Assembly: GCA_026214975.1 (NCBI GenBank)
Contig: CM047817.1
Span: 54,556,246-54,620,245, forward strand
From: Gentiana macrophylla
Taxonomy: Eukaryota > Streptophyta > Magnoliopsida > Gentianales > Gentianaceae
Length of the DNA: 64,000 bases
Reading direction: 5' to 3'
Part shown: positions 1 to 11,221 of the stretch, piece after piece
Layout: the number at the start of each line of letters is the position of its first letter
Position numbering within the stretch: the stretch's first letter is position 1
Notes under the pieces: model-generated
What the model saw: the letters and a program-made list of their open reading frames with translations, nothing else
Database searches by the model: none
Told to the model about the DNA's origin: nothing
Made by a program: the position numbers and the translations under genes

Positions 1-192
1 ATTTATTTTTCAAGCCTCGGTAACCCGGGTGTTAGCCACGGTAAACCAGCCCTGAAATTTCTTTTTCTGGCAGTTTAACAAGTGCAGGGTTGATACATAA
101 CTACTCAAGACTCAAAATAAAATAAAATAGAATAAAATGACTTCATAATTAGAATTAAAATGTTTATATTTAAAATTGGTCATTGTCCCCTT

Positions 193-203
193 CAACGGCG
201 CCA
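193..203 (-). other. Primer binding site-like, tRNA-Asp type
   Basis: On the minus strand the bases read TGGCGCCGTTG followed by AAGGGGAC. The first 11 bases match the complement of a plant tRNA-Asp 3' end. In Athila/Tat elements this motif sits directly after the 5' LTR. A stretch resembling their LTR/leader junction (GGGATCGACCCTGACTCAC on the minus strand, near 270-290) lies just upstream. Confidence 0.55.
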
Positions 204-1500
204 AAAATCTTGATCGTGTGTAAGTCACTAACGTCGATATTACTAGCAAGAAGACTAGGTACATCATTGTATAGTAAATGTGAGTCAGGGTCGATCCCAC
301 AGAGACAATGCAACTATAAGCATAAACGATTTAAGAAGCAACAAAGAGGTGGTCATTGACCAAACTTTTTCCTCCCCCTCTCCTCACCGATCTACTAACT
401 TGGATTAGTTAATCGTTACATTTACTTCCCCACATAATTTCCTTAAATTACTCACGAGCTTTCATTTTAATTATCATTATCAGCTACGGGTGCAATTCCT
501 ATTCCCATCTACTCCGACAATGGTAGCAAGCTACCCTCCTTAATTGGTCTGTAATAGCCCATACGCATAAAGATCTAGAATTGCCGATATCGAGCGCTAA
601 CTCATACCGCTATCCCACCTAGACAGCTGTCGACATTGATCAGCACGTTACCATGGTCCATTCAAGACTATGTCCAAACTTAGCACGTCACTATTCATAT
701 TTCATGCCAATTCACGATTACAATAAGCAGATTGGCTAGATTTAACCTACTGTTAATTAAACATGTCGATCAACGTAGCTGTAGTGAATCCCAGTTTTAG
801 GTTTTCAAATTAATGCCTCGGTAAACCGGTATAGACCGCCGGTTTACCGGGGTCATCTTTACCTATCCCTGGATCTACATTGCTCAATTACGATTAAAAT
901 AAGTAAATTATGGGGTCTTTAAACATGCAGATTAACCAAAACACTTAAATACGAACAGATCTACCATATTGAAGACAAATAGGAACGTTCAAAGCTTCAT
1001 ACCTTCAACAATGGAGATCTAGCTCGATCTACTCAAGCTAGAGATGATGGAAGATGAGAGAAAACCAGAATTAACTCTCCAAAATCTTGAATAACTTTAT
1101 TTCATCAAAATTGTATAATGTAATTTAAGAATTGGTAATAATATATGAGATACTCAGTATACGCGTCCTTATATAGATAAAAAGACCGACTTAAGACTCT
1201 CTAAAACCCTAACCGACCTAATAGAGGCAGCAGAATCGATTTCGTGTCAAACAAGTCACCGGTTTACCGGGCCTAGCCCTCGGGTTACCGGGTCTACTTT
1301 TCTCATTTTTCTTCAGTTGGCTTCTTCTTGGACTTCAATCACTCGGCCCAATGTACTTCTTTCGGTCCAGATCCACTCTCGAATGCTGCAGATTCGGTAC
1401 ATCCTATAAAACATGCAAAACGAGACAAAACAGTACCAAAACCTCAGGAAAATAACATAGATGTAGAATCAAAATCCTAGAAACACTCACATAGTAATTA
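204..1500 (-). repeat. LTR-like non-coding region of F
   Basis: This is a non-coding stretch of about 1.3 kb between the retropepsin ORF and the primer site. It has a minus-strand TATA box (CTATATAAGG, 1167-1176), as expected for U3/R of a minus-strand LTR. It also carries several copies of a GGTTTACCGG-type motif (820-848, 1259-1292). I could not identify both LTR termini, so the call rests on context. Confidence 0.35.
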
Positions 1501-1525
1501 ACATATATTCCACATAATAACGAGC

Positions 1526-2015
1526 CTATTTATCCTCTCTTGAGCGGAATTCGGGGTGAATATAGGTATAATTATTGGTACCATTTAGGGTGTTATCAAT
1601 GCGCACCTCATCTATCTCGACCTTGAATTTTGCATGTTTACAGAGTGAGAGATGAAGCATATTACAACTATAGCATGAGTCACACATCCCTATTCCTAAA
1701 GATATTCCATTTATTGAGACAATGAGCCTAAAGGTACCAGGGTCTCCAAACTTGACTGTAGTGTCTGAGTCAGGGTAATCCTTTGACTCAGGGAACATAG
1801 TATCATGATCCTCTACAGCATCGGAATTGGTAGAGGATATTTCAATGAATTCAATAGGAAACTCACATGGATGGTAGTTCTCGTACTCCTTTAGACTTTC
1901 TTTGTCTTCTCTTTTTTTCTCAGCTTTGGCTACTTCCTTTCCAAGTTCCACTCTCTTTTTGTCTGCTTCACATTGCTCCCGTACCTTTGAACCTAGGTAC
2001 ATAGAGATGGGAATG
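1526..2015 (-). pseudogene. Retropepsin-like ORF, truncated by COP-E
   Basis: The open frame reads on the minus strand through 2002 up to the COP-E junction, so its N-terminus was cut off by that insertion. The N-terminal part is lysine/glutamate-rich. The C-terminal part (about residues 85-130 of the open 158) has the layout of a Gypsy aspartic protease: a DPG-TF-type lead-in, a short beta-like stretch, then CDSCYSCNMLHLSL where the family has an Asp-Ser/Thr-Gly triad. Here the Gly is replaced by Cys, so the site is probably dead. The match is to family layout only. It could instead be an unrelated cysteine-rich ORF. Confidence 0.4.
2011..2015 (+). repeat. Presumed left target duplication of COP-E (GAATG)
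   Basis: These are the five bases immediately before the TG of the COP-E 5' LTR. The partner would lie beyond the right edge of the window, because COP-D and everything inside it separates the COP-E ends. It is therefore unconfirmed. Confidence 0.3.
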
Positions 2016-3774
2016 TGTTGTAAATAAAATTTATGTTTGGATGATGATTCATCAGTTATTCAATTATTTCTTTTAACCCCATTGATGAAGTGTCATAACT
2101 AGCTGTTATAGTGCAAATCAAAAGATGTTTAGATATTAATGTAAGATTTAATAGAGTCTGTATTTGTATAAGTAAATCTGACAATCACTATAATAGTTCT
2201 AGGATTAGAACTAATAAAATGAGTAACTGACTTGATGAGACTATGAAAACTGAGTTCACAATTGAAGATTGAGAAACTGACTTAGAGCACCCCAACAGAA
2301 GCTGAAGAAGGTAAGTTTGTGAAGGGACACAGACTTGGTTGACTTATCTAGAAGCTGAAGAACAGAAGGACACAGACTCAGTTATTGAAGATTGAAGAAC
2401 TGAGGGTCAAACTCATTTTATGAAGACCAAAACATAGACTATAAAGTTAGAATTCAGGCAATATTATGATGACCTAAACTGAATCTATAGATCTTCTATG
2501 AAGACCTAACATATATAAGGTCAATGTTATCTTAGATGATTTATCTAAGTTATGTTGTACTCTGATTAAGTCAATTATAATCAGATGAAGAATAGATTAC
2601 TGAGTTTTTGAAGAAGAGTAAAAACTCAGTTAATGCTCTTAAAGCTGAAAACTGACTAGTCCACAGAAAATCAGATTCAAGCTGAAGATATAAAAACTAA
2701 AGAAAGATTTAACAGTTATAAAGGAAACAATTTTATTGGATACACAGAATTGTCAGAAAGGACACTAACATTAAACGTAATAAGTAGGACCACCAACGGG
2801 TACAAGAATTCAAATTTAAATAAGATGAACTTTGGAAAAACCCTATAAGTAGGTCACTACTAACACAAGAAGAAGTGTGGGGGTCAAAAAAATCTATTGA
2901 GAAATATTCAAGTAAAGGGGAAAGTGAATTAATAAGAACTCCTGATGTATGCTTTGTTGAAAGATCAAGAAATCTTCAAGTCTTCTCTAACGTTCAATGA
3001 AGCAACAAGATCAAGCAGTTGAAGAAAAACAGAGCTTGAGGAAATCATATACATCAATAAGAATAAGCTCAAATCACAAGTTGAATCATAGTTATTGATT
3101 CAAGTCTCAACTTTGAATTTATCAAAGGTTTTAGGCTGTGAAAGACCAAGAAGGAGTGAAGGACAGTTGAGCTTCATTCAGGAAGACTGTGTTTGGGGTG
3201 AGCTGGTGGAGAGGCAATACAACCCTTCAAGGACCAGTGGTGCAAGCAGTTGCAGAGCAGCAATTCTACATGTTCTATAGTTGATTAAATAGTGAAGTTA
3301 AGGATTCGCCAAGGACTATCAGTTTAGGACTTTTTGTAACCGAGCTACCTCAAAGAATTCTAGTGGAATTTTCCTCCGCATCACAGGGGAAGAGAGGATT
3401 GATAGGATTACACCACCTGAAACCTCTATAAATTATGTCTTATTTACTTACTTACCTTACGCATTTACTTATTGCATAATCGTTTATATTACATCAGATC
3501 AAATACTCAGCAAACATAAGAAACTTAATCAGAACATCATTGCATTCAATCTAGACAAACTGATAAACTCATATTTTATAAAAAGGCTTTAATAATCCGC
3601 TGTAGGTTCACTCTGTAAGCATAAGTCTATTGTGACTTATACTCAGCTAAGTTAGCTTAACTCCACACAAGTTTAAAGCTGGCCTTAATCTGGTTAAAGA
3701 TTCAGTTTTTGGGGACAAGTTTATTCACCCCCCTTCCCCTCAAAACTTGTGTCAGCCTTTTCACGGGACCAACA
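2016..3774 (+). repeat. 5' LTR of COP-E
   Basis: It begins TGTTGTAAATAAAATTTATG and ends ...GGACCAACA, directly before the primer site. It is 1759 bp, close to the 1715-1761 bp LTRs of COP-A and COP-D, and aligns with them by eye over the first 150 bases and around the TATA box. A 61-codon open frame inside (3095-3280) is LTR sequence, not a gene. Confidence 0.85.
2842..2852 (+). promoter_or_regulatory. TATA box of COP-E LTR
   Basis: CCTATAAGTAG lies about 830 bp into the LTR. The corresponding place in the COP-A LTRs reads CTATAAATAG on the minus strand, so the position is conserved and the E copy has A to G in the box. Confidence 0.5.
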
Positions 3775-3776
3775 AT

Positions 3777-3788
3777 TGGTATCCGAGC
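3777..3788 (+). other. Primer binding site, initiator tRNA-Met type
   Basis: TGGTATCCGAGC starts two bases after the LTR end. It matches the usual Copia primer site TGGTATCAGAGC except for one base. Confidence 0.8.
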
Positions 3789-3869
3789 TGTGCTTCTATT
3801 CTGAAGAAATTCATAGTTGAGTCTCAATATTAGTTTGTTTGCTCGAAGTGACTAGTCATCAGTTATTCC

Positions 3870-3893
3870 GATACCAACAATTGGTATCAGAGC
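3870..3893 (+). other. Second primer site within a palindrome
   Basis: About 105 bp further on, the LTR end/primer junction recurs: ACCAACAATTGGTATCAGAGC. This copy is a perfect 12-base match to the initiator tRNA-Met site (3882-3893). GATACCAA CAA TTGGTATC (3870-3888) forms a perfect 8-bp inverted repeat. Which copy served as primer site cannot be told from sequence alone. Confidence 0.6.
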
Positions 3894-4003
3894 AGTTATT
3901 CCTTTAAGATGTGATCCAAAGTTGTTAGTGATTTGAGTCTTTAGCTTAAAGTATCTGGCCATCAGCAATTTCCATTAGTTTTCAAAGTTTTCAAAACTAC
4001 ATC

Positions 4004-4785
4004 ATGGATACACAGCATCACTTCAGAAGTTTAATTAACTACTCATTTTTAAGATTTGATGAATACAAAAGCAAATTGCAGGATCTTGTTGCTGACACCC
4101 AAGAAAGATTATCGAGACGCTCATTGAAAATTCAATGGACACCATTAACCATGAGAACTCTAAGATTTTACCATTAAGTCTTGCTGCACAAGATTATATC
4201 GAAAGTGATGAAGAAATCATTCATTTCAGAGTTGAACCACTAAAGGACAATGCCCTGTCAAGTAAAGGAAAAAAGATAGTGCAAGATGAAGAAGCGGAAA
4301 TTGAGAACTTATCGATCAAACAACATGAGGTAAATACTTCTACATCCAATTGTCACAATGCTGTGGACAATTGTAGAAATGCAGATTTCAATGAAACTTT
4401 GGACATACTCATAAAGGAATTAGAGGAAATTCAAAAGAATTATGAGAATGTCCAAAAGAAAAAAGAATTGTTGAAAGTTGAAGTTCTAAGATTAAATGCT
4501 GAGATTAATTTTATCAATGATAACAATGGAACTCAGGAAAATTGCTTAACTGATGAGATAACAGAAGTAATAAATATCACTGAATCATCAGTTGATCCAT
4601 ATCCTAATGTTCAGCTCAAACCAAGAAACCCATTTGAAAATAGAACAGGTTTAGGGTTTGACAATCAACATAATTCTAAGTTCAGACCTAGTTCAGTTGC
4701 ACCTAAGTTTCTAGCTGCACAAAAGTCAGAAACTGAGAAAACTGATAAAATTGTTAGAACTGACAAAAACTTAGAACAACCTTGA
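4004..4785 (+). pseudogene. gag remnant of COP-E (ends only)
   Basis: Gag forms the particle that packages element RNA. An ATG at 4004 opens MDTQHHFRS with FDEYK a few residues later; COP-A gag has RFDEYK at the same place. After about 45 codons the frame changes and 4135-4785 continues as a 216-residue frame. Its middle (about residues 85-130) is a charged, probably coiled-coil segment homologous to the C-terminal part of COP-A gag. The central gag domain and zinc knuckle seen in COP-A are missing, so this gag is internally deleted. It ends at TGA 4783-4785. Confidence 0.65.
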
Positions 4786-5701
4786 TAAAAAAACTGACAA
4801 AACTTTGAAACCAGTTGGTGACTACTCGCAAACTGACAGATTCTACAGAAAAACACAGAAGGCTGAAAAAGGAGAACTAATCAGAGATCAGTCAATAGAA
4901 CATTAAAGTCATATTCAGCTGAGAATGGCACTCATTCAAGGAATAACAGATTCGGGGGGAAAGGAAGACTCTTTCCTACTGATGAAGACTGGAATGGACC
5001 CATGATCACTCAGTCCCACAAAATTTTCAAGAAAAAGACGATCGAGTCAAAACAGAAAAATTTTGTGAAACTGACTTTACCAAGTCAAAAGGTCAAGAAA
5101 GATATGTGAGAAAAATGAAATGAGAAAATTGAAAGATCTCAAAAAGCAGATTAATTCTAAGAAACATAAGGCATCCTAAGAATTAACCTAAAAGCTAATC
5201 AGAAAGGACCCAAACAGATATGGCTACCAAAAAGCTCTTAATTTGTTTTGCTGATGAAAACTGACTGCCAAAGAAAAATGGAATGCTGACATCCTCAAAA
5301 CTGTGATGTCAATGACGGATCTAGAAAACAAAACTGAGATACAGTCAACTGAAGACTAATAGAGATGATGATAAGATCAAAGCTGAACCTTTATAGCTGG
5401 AGATACAGCGCATCAATTGTATATAATGATACAGGCTACACTTGGTAGAAAAGTCGTACCCTACACAGATCTCAACCGTCCATCTTCTCCAGTCACCACC
5501 TTTTTTGCATTTCAACGCCTAATGTGATTTATGACTAGACGTTTTAAACCCACTCAAAATTTCTAATCTCCAAATCTACCACCTGTAAATACTCTTATAT
5601 TATCCTTATCAATTCTTTACACTCAGTTTTTGCTCAATCCTTAGTATGAAAAATTATTTCTATCTTCAAATTTTCAATATTCACTCCAATAATCAGAAAT
5701 T
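4786..5701 (+). other. Non-coding gap where pol is missing
   Basis: About 0.9 kb with stops in all frames. The first part (to about 5300) still resembles gag tail in base composition and in fragments such as repeated AACTGA. I see no protease, integrase, reverse transcriptase or RNase H motif. From about 5440 (GGTAGAAAAGTCGTACC) it matches the leader before the extra ORF of COP-A (AAAAGTCGTACC on the minus strand near 49710-49721), so the deletion joins gag to the extra-ORF leader. Confidence 0.6.
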
Positions 5702-8700
5702 ATGACCTTCACCAGAGTTGAAGCCAGTTTGATCATTTCACCTGATCAATATCTTGAGAAGCATGGTAATTTAGACCTTGCTAAGAAAATCGTAAACAAA
5801 ATCAAAAAAATCAAAGGTCTTGAAGAAGCATTCAATATTACTCTAGAGAATGTTTGTCTGGAAAGCATTGGAGATTTCTGTGAATTTGGAAGGACAGCCT
5901 TAGAAGAAGAAAATGTCTACATAACCAATGTCAATGAAAAGGAAATTAAGGTCACTGAGAACCTTATTGCAGATATCTTCGGTTTTGAGAAGTCTGAATA
6001 CTCTTCTGCTATCAAATTATCCAAATAGCAAAGAGAGAAGTAGTGGAAGGACATTGCAATTAAAGGAGATTCAAATGTCTCATTGTCAGGATCAATAGGT
6101 TTCCTCAAACCTGAGTTTAATTATCTGACTAAGATGCTAGCAAATTGTGTAATTGGGAATGCATGCAATTTTAGCAATCTATCTGCACCATGTTAGATTT
6201 GTTGTATGTGATATGGTTTGAAGAGAACTTTAATTGGTACAGATATATTTTGGACCAAATAGCAGCAGAATCATCTGATGTACCTAAGAAGAAAACTGAC
6301 GTAAAGATAGGGAGATTCTATCATAAGAAGACAATTGCGTTAATGGCACAAAGGATCATTGATTATTTTGGAATTGCAGAGAGAAGATCAACTACAGTTG
6401 TTGATGGAAAAATGAGAGTAAAGGATGAGAAGAACAAATCTGGAAAAAGGTAAGCTGAAGGTTCTGAAGATGAACCTAAAAAGAAAAGAAAAAGATCATC
6501 CAAGAAAGTCACCACAGAAGAAGCATTGGAAGATCTTAAAAGAGAAAAAGAGAAAACTGGAAGCTTTGGAGAAGCAAAAGTTGTTGAAGTAACTGAGAAG
6601 AGCAAGGAACCATCACTTGTAAAATCTGTGACTTCAGAAACTGGAGGTCAAACAAAGAAACCAAAAACTGAAGCTGAAACCCCTACTAAATTTGTTGCTG
6701 AAGATGCACCCATTCAAGAATCAGTTGAAGAAGTTCAAGAACTCATTCCACCACTACCAGAAGCTGACACTCAGGGGGAACAAACCCTAAGAACTGAAGT
6801 TGATGATGAGGAAACTGATAGTGATGTGGAACTGATTGGACCTGGTGTAATTGCAATGCTCAACTTGATAGCTAAATCAAGATCTACACCACAAAAGTCA
6901 GCCTCTAGAATTGTGTATGAATAATCAACTAGAGAATTGGAAGCCTCTCAGTCTAAAGTCAAAGAAGCAGTTGAGATTGAATTTGCCCCACAACAAGTCA
7001 TCACCCAGAATGAACTTGTTGAAGAAAGTCAAAACAAAATTGATGAACTTGAGGAAGAAAAGGAACCAGTTGCTGAACTGGAAACTGAACCAACAACTGA
7101 ACCAAGTAAGCTTCAAGTAGCTGAATCAAAAGAGGGTTCTAAACAGAATGCTGAACTTGTAGCTGAAGCTGAGATTGAGAATGTTTTTGAACAAGGTGCT
7201 ATTGAAACTGAATCATCTATCATCCCAGTTTTTGCTGAGGGGGAATCCAGCAAAACTAAACTAGAGAAAACTGAAGAATAATTTGGGACTCCAGTTAAAT
7301 CGAACATGGAACCTCCTAGAGAAACTTAAGACATCATAACCCAGCTTGATCCTTCGGTCGATATTGGGAAACTGATTGAAGCTGATTGTAGAAGAGTTCA
7401 TGCTTATCAACATTGGAAGTTCAGCTCATTCAAAAATCAAAGAAATCATCTAGAAGCCATAGAAAGCACAGAACAATGGTTCTTTGATTTATTCAATATT
7501 ACACATTTATCTCAACTATTCAGTTCTGAAGAATTTTTGAGTAATGGATATTCTCTAATAAGAAACAGTTACTGGAAAAAGTATACTAAATGAGAAACTT
7601 CAAAGTCAAAGAAAGATAATAATAATGATGACGATGATTCACAGGGAGATCCTGATCTACAAAAAGGGATTCTTGCCTCTCTCCAAGAAAAAGAAGCAGA
7701 CAAAGGTATTGCTGAAGAGAAATCAGAAGAATATAGTTCTGAAGAAAGTGATGATTCAGACTCTGAGACTCAGTCTGAATCAGGAAAAGAAGAAGATGAA
7801 GAAGGTTATCAGTCACCGACTGACAGAGAAGTTCTTGAGATACCAAAAGCTGAAGCTGACCAAGCAGGAGAAAGAACTGATGATGAGTTTGATGTACAAC
7901 TGTCACCAGTAAGAGAGGTCGATCCTTCTACCCTAGATGAAATAAGGAGACAATCTGAAAAGAGAAGGAAGTCTAAAGATTACAATGGAAAACTGAAAGA
8001 TATCATCTCTCCACTATCCAAAGAAAAGAGGGAAGCCAAGAAAGCGTCTGAGACCGAGGAAGGCAAAACAGAGAAGAAAGCTGAAACAGAAAATGATATA
8101 CCAACACAAGCTGAGTTCATTAAATACAATTTCAATGAGCTTGTGAGGATACAAAATGAAGATATGAGCATCTTTTGAAATGTGTTGCAATCATTGGAAG
8201 AAAACAAGAATGAAAGATCTAATATGGAAAAGAGTCTAGACAGTGTGAAGATGGATTGTCAAGACACATTAATCGAAATCAGAAAGACAACCATTTAAAT
8301 AGAAGCTAGGAAAACTGAGACTCAAGAGAGATTGGAAGTCATGGTTACTAATGTACATGACATGATGCTTCTACAGGAAAATTCAATGAGAGACTAAGTG
8401 GTTCCAGAAACCATATTGGCATCAAATCAACTGCACTTAAATTCTTATGAGAAGCATGATTCATAAAGATGATGTCAATAAAGGGGAAAGTCTGGACATT
8501 TTAAAAGTCAATGCAGCTGAAATGCCTGATGTTCTTGAAAGTATAGATGAGAAAATGGTTGAACTCAGGAAAGCCATAGGAGACATGGATGATGAAGAAA
8601 TGAAGCTAATTGGGAAATTTTCTGAACAAACTGAGAAAATACTTGGCTTGCATTCACAACTTTACAGCATTTTCAAAGAACTACCTACAAAGGAAGGTGA

Positions 8701-9081
8701 ATCAAGAGAACAAGCCTTAGAAAATTTTCTAATCTTGCATAAGTTCTTGTTCATTATTGGAATAAACTGAACAAATTGGAAAGAAACGGTAGGCTAGAAG
8801 AAGATGGAAAGAAAGTTGAACAAACTGACTCTGAGTTTGTCAAAGATCTACTGAAGATAGAAACCAGTGAAAAGTTAAGAAAAATCGTGTTTGTATTTAA
8901 AATATTGTTCAAGAGTAAGTTTTTCAGAAAGCACAATATGATAAATTCATGGAATGTCTAGGCAAATATTAATGGGATTGAGATCAGTTCAACAAATCTT
9001 CCCATGAAAGAAAATGCTAAACAAAATGACAAGAAAATTGAAGGAACTGACCAAGGAAAGGGAAAGGAAGCTGAAACGTAG
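5702..9081 (+). pseudogene. Extra ORF (ORF3) of COP-E, interrupted
   Basis: A long coding remnant between the lost pol and the 3' LTR, the place of the env-like ORF in Sireviruses; function unknown. Frames 5702-6028, 6190-6453, 6526-6924, 6937-7281, 8447-8770 and a final stretch ending at TAG 9081 belong together, separated by stops and frame slips. Residues around 6205-6260 carry a W-x4-FNW-x2-YI-x2-Q pattern shared with COP-A and COP-D. The middle (about 6450-8000) is rich in Glu, Lys, Thr and Pro and looks unstructured; the last third looks coiled-coil. No signal peptide or membrane segment is obvious. The ATG at 5702 is the first after the conserved leader. Confidence 0.6.
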
Positions 9082-9225
9082 TTTCTTTTCATGTATTGTT
9101 GTATTTTAATACCTTGTTCTCTGTAACTCAGTATCATCAATAACAACTCAGTTTCTCGGTTCTTCGTGTTTATTATTATTTTGTCCTTATCTTTTTGCAT
9201 TGCTTTTAAGGAGGGTATTGACATC

Positions 9226-9242
9226 ATCAAAAAGGGCGAAAT
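9226..9242 (+). other. Polypurine tract of COP-E
   Basis: ATCAAAAAGGGCGAAAT lies directly before the 3' LTR start TGTTGG. It aligns with the AAAAAGGGGGAAAT tracts of COP-A and COP-D, with one C interrupting the purines. Confidence 0.75.
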
Positions 9243-9295
9243 TGTTGGAAATAAAATATATGTTTTTGATGATGATTCATCAGTTAATCAGTTAT
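9243..9295 (+). repeat. 3' LTR of COP-E, first 53 bp
   Basis: TGTTGGAAATAAAATATATG restarts the LTR as at 2016. It stops at 9295, where COP-D begins; the last five bases GTTAT would be the left target duplication of COP-D. The rest of this LTR should lie right of the window. Confidence 0.8.
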
Positions 9296-11056
9296 TGTTG
9301 GTCCCTTGGAAAGACTAACACAAGTTTAGAGGGGGGGGTGAATAAACTTGTCACCAAAAATGGATTTTAAACTAATTAAGGTTCAGTTAAAAACTTGCGT
9401 GGAGTTATGCTGACTGAGCTGAGTCTATGTCAAACTGACTTAAGCAAAACTGAGTCAACCGGCAGCGGATATAGTTTTAGCCTTTTTCTTGATCTTGTTA
9501 TTCTATATGAAAGTTGAGTGTGCTAAACTGAATTCTGGTGAATATCAGTTTGTGAGTTGTGAGGTGTATAACAATCAATTATCAGAATGCTGTAGATAAA
9601 TGATAAATAAATAAATAAATGCGTAAAGTAAAAAACAAGAATTACAAAGGTTCCAGGTGGTGTAATCCTGACAGTCCTCTCTTCCCCTATGGTGTAGGAG
9701 GAAAATTCCACTAGAACTTCTTGAGATGAGCTGTTACAAAAAGTCCTAAACAATAGTCATTGGCTAATCCAAGCTTCACTATCTAAACAGTTGTAGAACA
9801 GGTAGAATTGCTGCTCTTCAATTGCTTGAACACGGGTCCTTGAAGGGTTACATATGCCTCTTCACCAGCTACCACCACAAACACCGTCTACCCGACTGCT
9901 GTGACAACTGTCCTTGGCAAAACCATCCCGGTTTGCTTCACAGTGTAAACCTTTGATGTAGAATCAAAGTTGGGTTGAGGAGCAATAAATTGATTCTTGT
10001 TTGTGGGTCTTCAAAGTGTCTGAATCTTGATAAATTCTGTGTAGTTTGAACACTTGAAGATATTCTTGATATGATCTTGTTATAGCACAGAGAGATAGCA
10101 ATTCGAATAAAACGACTAATGCACAAAATGCTTGTTGATCACTTCATTATTCTCTCTTCTTGGTGCAAATTCCTCTATTTATTGTGTGAGGTCCAATGTT
10201 CATCTTGTTTGAATTCGAATTGTATCAACGTCTATCTTGTAACGGATATATTTTGTGACCATTTCGATGTGTCAGTATTTCATCCAATTGAATTGCTTCC
10301 TTTAAAAACGTTCGACTGTACTGTTAGTTTGTTGGATGACTGACATACAAAACTGAGTTTCCTTATCAGTTTTATACTGTGTTTATCAGTTGTCAGTTTC
10401 TTGACTGACTTGGAGCATTAACTGAGATTTTACTCTTCTTCAAATATCAGTACTCCAATTTTCATCTGATTATAAATTGACTTAATCAAAGTACACCATA
10501 TGCAATTAACTTCTAAGAATTCATTATCCTTATAATTCTTAGGTCTTCATATAAGATCCATAAAGTCAGTTCAGGTCACCACAAACTTGCCTGAAGTCTA
10601 ACTGTATAGTCTCGACTTGTAATCTTTATAACTGAGTTTGACCCCCAGTTCTTCAACCTTCAACAACTGAGTCTGTGACCCTCAGCTCTTCATTAACTGA
10701 GTTTGAACCCTCAGTTCTTCAATCTTATAAATAAGCCAACCGAGTTTGTGTCCCTCAGCGAACTTATCTTCTTCAGTTCTATATTGGTGTAGTCTGAGTC
10801 AGTTTGTTTATCTTAATGATTTCCAGTTTTCTAGATGACTTCCAGTTTTCAGTTTTATGACACACTAACTATTACAGTGCTTGTCTGATGTAACCTATAC
10901 AAATATCAGACACTAGTAAAACCTATACATTCAATTCTAGACATCTTTTAGCTTTTCACTGTAACAACTAGCTTCCGCACTTCATCAATGAGGTTAAGGT
11001 AATATACTGAGTAAATATGATGAATTATCATCAAAACATAAATTTTATTTCCAACA
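9296..11056 (-). repeat. 3' LTR of COP-D
   Basis: On the minus strand it begins TGTTGGAAATAAAATTTATG after the polypurine tract and ends ...GGACCAACA. It is 1761 bp and closely related to the COP-A LTRs. A minus-strand TATA-like AATAAATAG lies at 10175-10183. Confidence 0.9.
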
Positions 11057-11057
11057 A

Positions 11058-11070
11058 TTTCCCCCTTTTT
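11058..11070 (-). other. Polypurine tract of COP-D
   Basis: On the minus strand AAAAAGGGGGAAA directly precedes the LTR start, the same as in COP-A. Confidence 0.8.
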
Positions 11071-11221
11071 GATGATGCCAAAACTCTCCCTAAAAGAAAA
11101 GCTTAAAGATCAAAACAATGTAAAACTAGAAACCGGATTTCATTAGAATACGCAAAAATTTGAATAGTTACACTTTGTTCAAATAAATTTTAGCTAGAGT
11201 CTAAGCTCTTTTCTGTGCTTT

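Larger units (their letters stand above)
1..2015 (-). mobile_element. F: decayed Ty3/Gypsy (Athila/Tat-like) remnant
   Basis: Read on the minus strand, this stretch holds a retropepsin-like ORF (2015-1526), then an LTR-like region with a TATA box, then a primer binding site matching tRNA-Asp (203-193). That primer site type is characteristic of Athila/Tat Gypsy elements. The order ORF, LTR, primer site is odd for one element: it could be a tandem array sharing an LTR, or two remnants side by side. COP-E is inserted at 2016 and cuts the ORF, so F is the oldest element here. No clear TG/CA ends or target duplication were found, so boundaries are uncertain. Confidence 0.45.
2016..9295 (+). mobile_element. 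COP-E: pol-less Ty1/Copia element, 3' end cut off
   Basis: A plus-strand Copia-type element: 5' LTR 2016-3774, primer site 3777-3788, gag remnants 4004-4785, no protease, integrase or reverse transcriptase, a long extra ORF remnant 5702-9081, polypurine tract 9226-9242, and the first 53 bp of the 3' LTR (9243-9295) before COP-D interrupts it. LTR ends and extra ORF are related to COP-A and COP-D, which do carry pol, so E looks like a non-autonomous derivative of the same lineage. The extra ORF is longer (about 3.4 kb) than in COP-A (about 2.4 kb). Confidence 0.85.

Noticed and set aside
3777..3893. tRNA gene candidates near the primer sites
   Set aside because: Only the 12-18 bases complementary to a tRNA end are present; there is no cloverleaf.
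7586..7906. 106-codon minus-strand frame
   Set aside because: It is a shadow of the acidic repeat-rich part of the COP-E extra ORF on the plus strand.
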